From contig NZ_SCRH01000007.1 in the NCBI RefSeq assembly GCF_004298145.1, positions 1 to 64,000 of the forward strand: 64,000 nucleotides of DNA, written 5' to 3'. This document shows positions 61,382 to 64,000 of the stretch, piece by piece. Origin of the DNA: Mycobacterium sp. (GTDB taxonomy: Bacteria > Actinomycetota > Actinomycetes > Mycobacteriales > Mycobacteriaceae). The translations under genes were made by a program, and so were the position numbers. Numbering within the stretch: the first letter of the stretch is position 1; each line of letters begins with the position of its first letter. Below the pieces are notes generated by a model, which was not told the origin of the DNA, made no database searches, and saw only the letters and a list, made by a program, of their open reading frames with translations.

Positions 61382-61570
61382 CTCTGCCCTTTGCCTACCC
61401 TGTTCGACTGCATCACCTGCGCGTAAGACTCCGCGGCCACCTCGTTGCCGGGCGCGCTGGGAAACTTCTCATTGCCTGGGCGAAACACTACCGAACCCAA
61501 AACAGGCAATGCCGTCGTGGCGAACGACGCAAGCGATCACGTGATCTGATTGTGACCTTTATGCCGCGAA

Positions 61571-61990
61571 TCAGTGCTTCTCAGGACCCAGGTAGTACTC
61601 GAAGACCAGTCCGGCCACCGACGTCAGGACGAACATCACGCCGGCGACAATCAGCCACGGCAGCCACAGCCCGATGCCCACCGCCACCACCGCGCCCGAC
61701 AGCGCGATCAGGATCGGCCACCAGCTGTGCGGGCTGAAGAAGCCCAATTCCCCTGCTCCGTCGCTGATCTCAGCGCCTTCGTAGTCCTCAGGCCGGGTGT
61801 CGAGCCGCCGCGCGACGAACCGGAAGAAGGTGGCCACGATCAGCGCCAGGCCACCCGTCAGCGCCAGTGCGGTGGTACCCACCCACTCCTCACCGCCGGT
61901 GGCGAACAGCGCGGTCAAGATCCCGTAGAGCAGCGCAACCACAAAGAAAAACCCGGCGATGAACTCGAATAGCCTGGCTTCGATATGCAT
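61571..61990 (-). CDS. ctaF: Cytochrome c oxidase subunit IV (actinobacterial CtaF)
   Basis: [46 protein letters not shown]. Confidence 0.93.
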   Translation of the reverse strand: MHIEARLFEFIAGFFFVVALLYGILTALFATGGEEWVGTTALALTGGLALIVATFFRFVARRLDTRPEDYEGAEISDGAGELGFFSPHSWWPILIALSGAVVAVGIGLWLPWLIVAGVMFVLTSVAGLVFEYYLGPEKH

Positions 61991-62003
61991 TTGGTGTCCT
62001 AAC

Positions 62004-63104
62004 CTACTGGCTTAACTGACCGCGGCGGGTATCGAAGGGGTGCGTGGTCACCGCGGCCGGAGATTGGCCGATCGCCTGCAATGCCGCGGCGTTGCTCTTT
62101 CCGCCCATCCGCTGCTGCAGGTAGGCCTTGAAGTCGTTGGGCGACACCACGCGAACCTCGAAATTCATCATCGAGTGATAGGTGCCGCAGAACTCGGCGC
62201 AGTGGCCCACGAACGCCCCCGGCGTCTTGATCTCCTCGACCTGGAAGACGTGCACGGAGTTGTTCGCGTCCGCGTTCGGGATGACGTCGCGTTTGAACAG
62301 GAACTCCGGGACCCAGAACGAGTGGACGACGTCCGCGGACGCCAGATCGAATTCGATGCGCTTGCCGGCGGGCAGCACCAGCACCGGGATCTCGTCGCTG
62401 GTTCCCAGGGTCTCGACCTTGTCGAAGTTCAGGTAGGTACGGTCCGCCGTGTTGAGCCCGCGGATGGGCCCGACGAGCTCTTCGCCGTGGGCATCCTTAC
62501 CTTCCGGCTTGGATGCCATCGATTTCTTTCGCGCCGGGTCCGCGCCTTCGTAGGTCAGCGTGCCGTCTTTGAAGGCGACGCGCTGATATCCGAACTTCCA
62601 GTTCCACTGGAAGGCCGTGACGTCGACCACGACTTCGGGATCCTTGGCGATGTGCAGCATCTTCTCCTGCACCACCACGGTGAAGTAGAACAGCACCGAG
62701 ATGATGAGGAACGGCGTCACCGTGAGCGCCAGTTCCAGCGGCATGTTGTAGCCGAACTGACGGGGCAGCTCGGTGTCGGTCGCCTTTTTGCGGTGGAACG
62801 CCGACGACCAGAAGATCAGGCCGTACACGATGGCCCCGACGATCAGGGAGGCGATCACCGCGCCGATCCACAGCTCCCGATTGAGCTGCGCCTCAGGCGT
62901 GATGCCCCTCGGCCAGCCCAGGGCCAGCGCATCGGCCCAGCTGCTGCATCCGCTCAGGAGGATCGCCAGCACACCCAGCGTCACGGCCAGCGCCAGCGGC
63001 CGGAGACGACGGGAAAGCCCCGCGGGGCCCGTAGCGGCGTCAGAACGGCGCTGAAACCTACCCTGCGACAAAGGTTGCGAACGGTCCTGCTCGCGAGGGG
63101 TCAC
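62004..63104 (-). CDS. ctaC: Cytochrome c oxidase subunit II
   Basis: Lipobox LAILLSGC; CuA motif [15 protein letters not shown] 63104. Confidence 0.95.
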   Translation of the reverse strand: MTPREQDRSQPLSQGRFQRRSDAATGPAGLSRRLRPLALAVTLGVLAILLSGCSSWADALALGWPRGITPEAQLNRELWIGAVIASLIVGAIVYGLIFWSSAFHRKKATDTELPRQFGYNMPLELALTVTPFLIISVLFYFTVVVQEKMLHIAKDPEVVVDVTAFQWNWKFGYQRVAFKDGTLTYEGADPARKKSMASKPEGKDAHGEELVGPIRGLNTADRTYLNFDKVETLGTSDEIPVLVLPAGKRIEFDLASADVVHSFWVPEFLFKRDVIPNADANNSVHVFQVEEIKTPGAFVGHCAEFCGTYHSMMNFEVRVVSPNDFKAYLQQRMGGKSNAAALQAIGQSPAAVTTHPFDTRRGQLSQ

Positions 63105-63260
63105 GTTGGCGCCTCCTGCTCGGATATCGAATACTACGCAGCGTAGACCACGCGCCCGGACCGGGCGACGAAACCCCGGCCCGCCAGTCCGCCCAACCTT
63201 TCGCGACGTGCCGGGTGCGACGTCCACCGGCGCCCCCGAAGTGCGGCATACTGGGGCGCC

Positions 63261-64000
63261 GTGTGTGGTCTGCTGGCGTTTGTTGCGGCCCCGGAGGCTG
63301 GGGATGAGGAGGCGGCCGCCGCCCGGGCCGACGATGCGATCGCGCGGGCATCGCATTCGATGCGCCACCGCGGGCCGGACGAGCCCGGCACATGGGTGGA
63401 TCCGGATACCGACGGGTCTGTCGTTTTCGGCTTCAACCGGCTCTCCATCATCGACATCGCGCATTCGCATCAGCCGCTGCGCTGGGGGCCGCCGGAGGCG
63501 CCCGATCGCTACGTGCTGGTGTTCAACGGCGAGATCTACAACTACCTGGAGCTGCGCGACGAACTGGCCACCGGCCATGGCGCCGTCTTCGCCACCGACG
63601 GTGACGGCGAGGCCGTCGTCGCCGGCTATCACTACTGGGGTACCGATGTCTTGACGCGGCTGCGCGGCATGTTCGCCTTCGCGTTGTGGGACACCGTTAC
63701 TCGCGAATTGTTTTGCGCCCGAGACCCTTTCGGTATCAAGCCACTGTTCATGGCGACCGGTACCGGTGGTACGGCCGTGGCCAGCGAGAAAAAGTGTCTG
63801 CTCGATTTGGCCGAGTTGATCGGATTCGACACGCGAATCGATGACCGGGCCGTGCAACACTACACCGTCTTGCAGTACGTGCCCGAGCCCGAGACGTTGC
63901 ACCGCGGGGTGCGCCGGCTGGAATCGGGCTGCTACGCCCGGATCCGTCCCGACCGCCTGCAGCCGGAGGTGACCCGGTACTTCGTGCCGCGGTTCGCCGC
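63261..64000 (+). CDS. asnB: Asparagine synthetase (glutamine-hydrolysing), 5' part, runs off window
   Basis: GTG-TGT start giving catalytic Cys2 (MCGLLAFV), [37 protein letters not shown]-type motif. Not in ORF track because there is no stop in the window. Confidence 0.93.
   Translation, partial: MCGLLAFVAAPEAGDEEAAAARADDAIARASHSMRHRGPDEPGTWVDPDTDGSVVFGFNRLSIIDIAHSHQPLRWGPPEAPDRYVLVFNGEIYNYLELRDELATGHGAVFATDGDGEAVVAGYHYWGTDVLTRLRGMFAFALWDTVTRELFCARDPFGIKPLFMATGTGGTAVASEKKCLLDLAELIGFDTRIDDRAVQHYTVLQYVPEPETLHRGVRRLESGCYARIRPDRLQPEVTRYFVPRFA

Overview
The window is mycobacterial chromosome, probably from a slow grower of M. avium-complex type; that placement is by gene order and protein recall, not a search. 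From about 7.5 kb to the end it is the conserved block matching the M. tuberculosis Rv2143-Rv2201 order: phosphoribosyltransferase, Rv2144c, wag31, yggT, sepF, yggS, yfiH, ftsZ, ftsQ, murC, murG, ftsW, murD, mraY, murF, murE, pbpB, Rv2164c, rsmH, mraZ, then lppM, idsA2, mptA, pknL, aroG, Rv2181, fadD15, pimB', an NlpC/P60 hydrolase, trpD, ctaE-qcrCAB, mmpS3, ctaF, ctaC and the start of asnB. The first ~6.6 kb is accessory. It holds three co-oriented large ORFs: two multidomain proteins, each with a PD-(D/E)XK-like nuclease signature, followed almost without a gap by a SEC-C zinc-motif protein with a glycine-rich hydrophobic C-terminus. This is the best candidate for an undescribed system, possibly defence or nucleic-acid processing; its function is inference only. 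Secondary points of interest are a MIRU-like coding spacer between qcrC and qcrA, an MraZ-box array plus a second opposite-strand TGGGG/G-quadruplex array upstream of mraZ, a 36-bp in-frame tandem repeat in the FtsL-like gene, an antisense terminator-like hairpin between ftsQ and ftsZ, and an ArsA-like ATPase whose P-loop lies upstream of any canonical start codon. All orthology calls are from recall; no searches were run.
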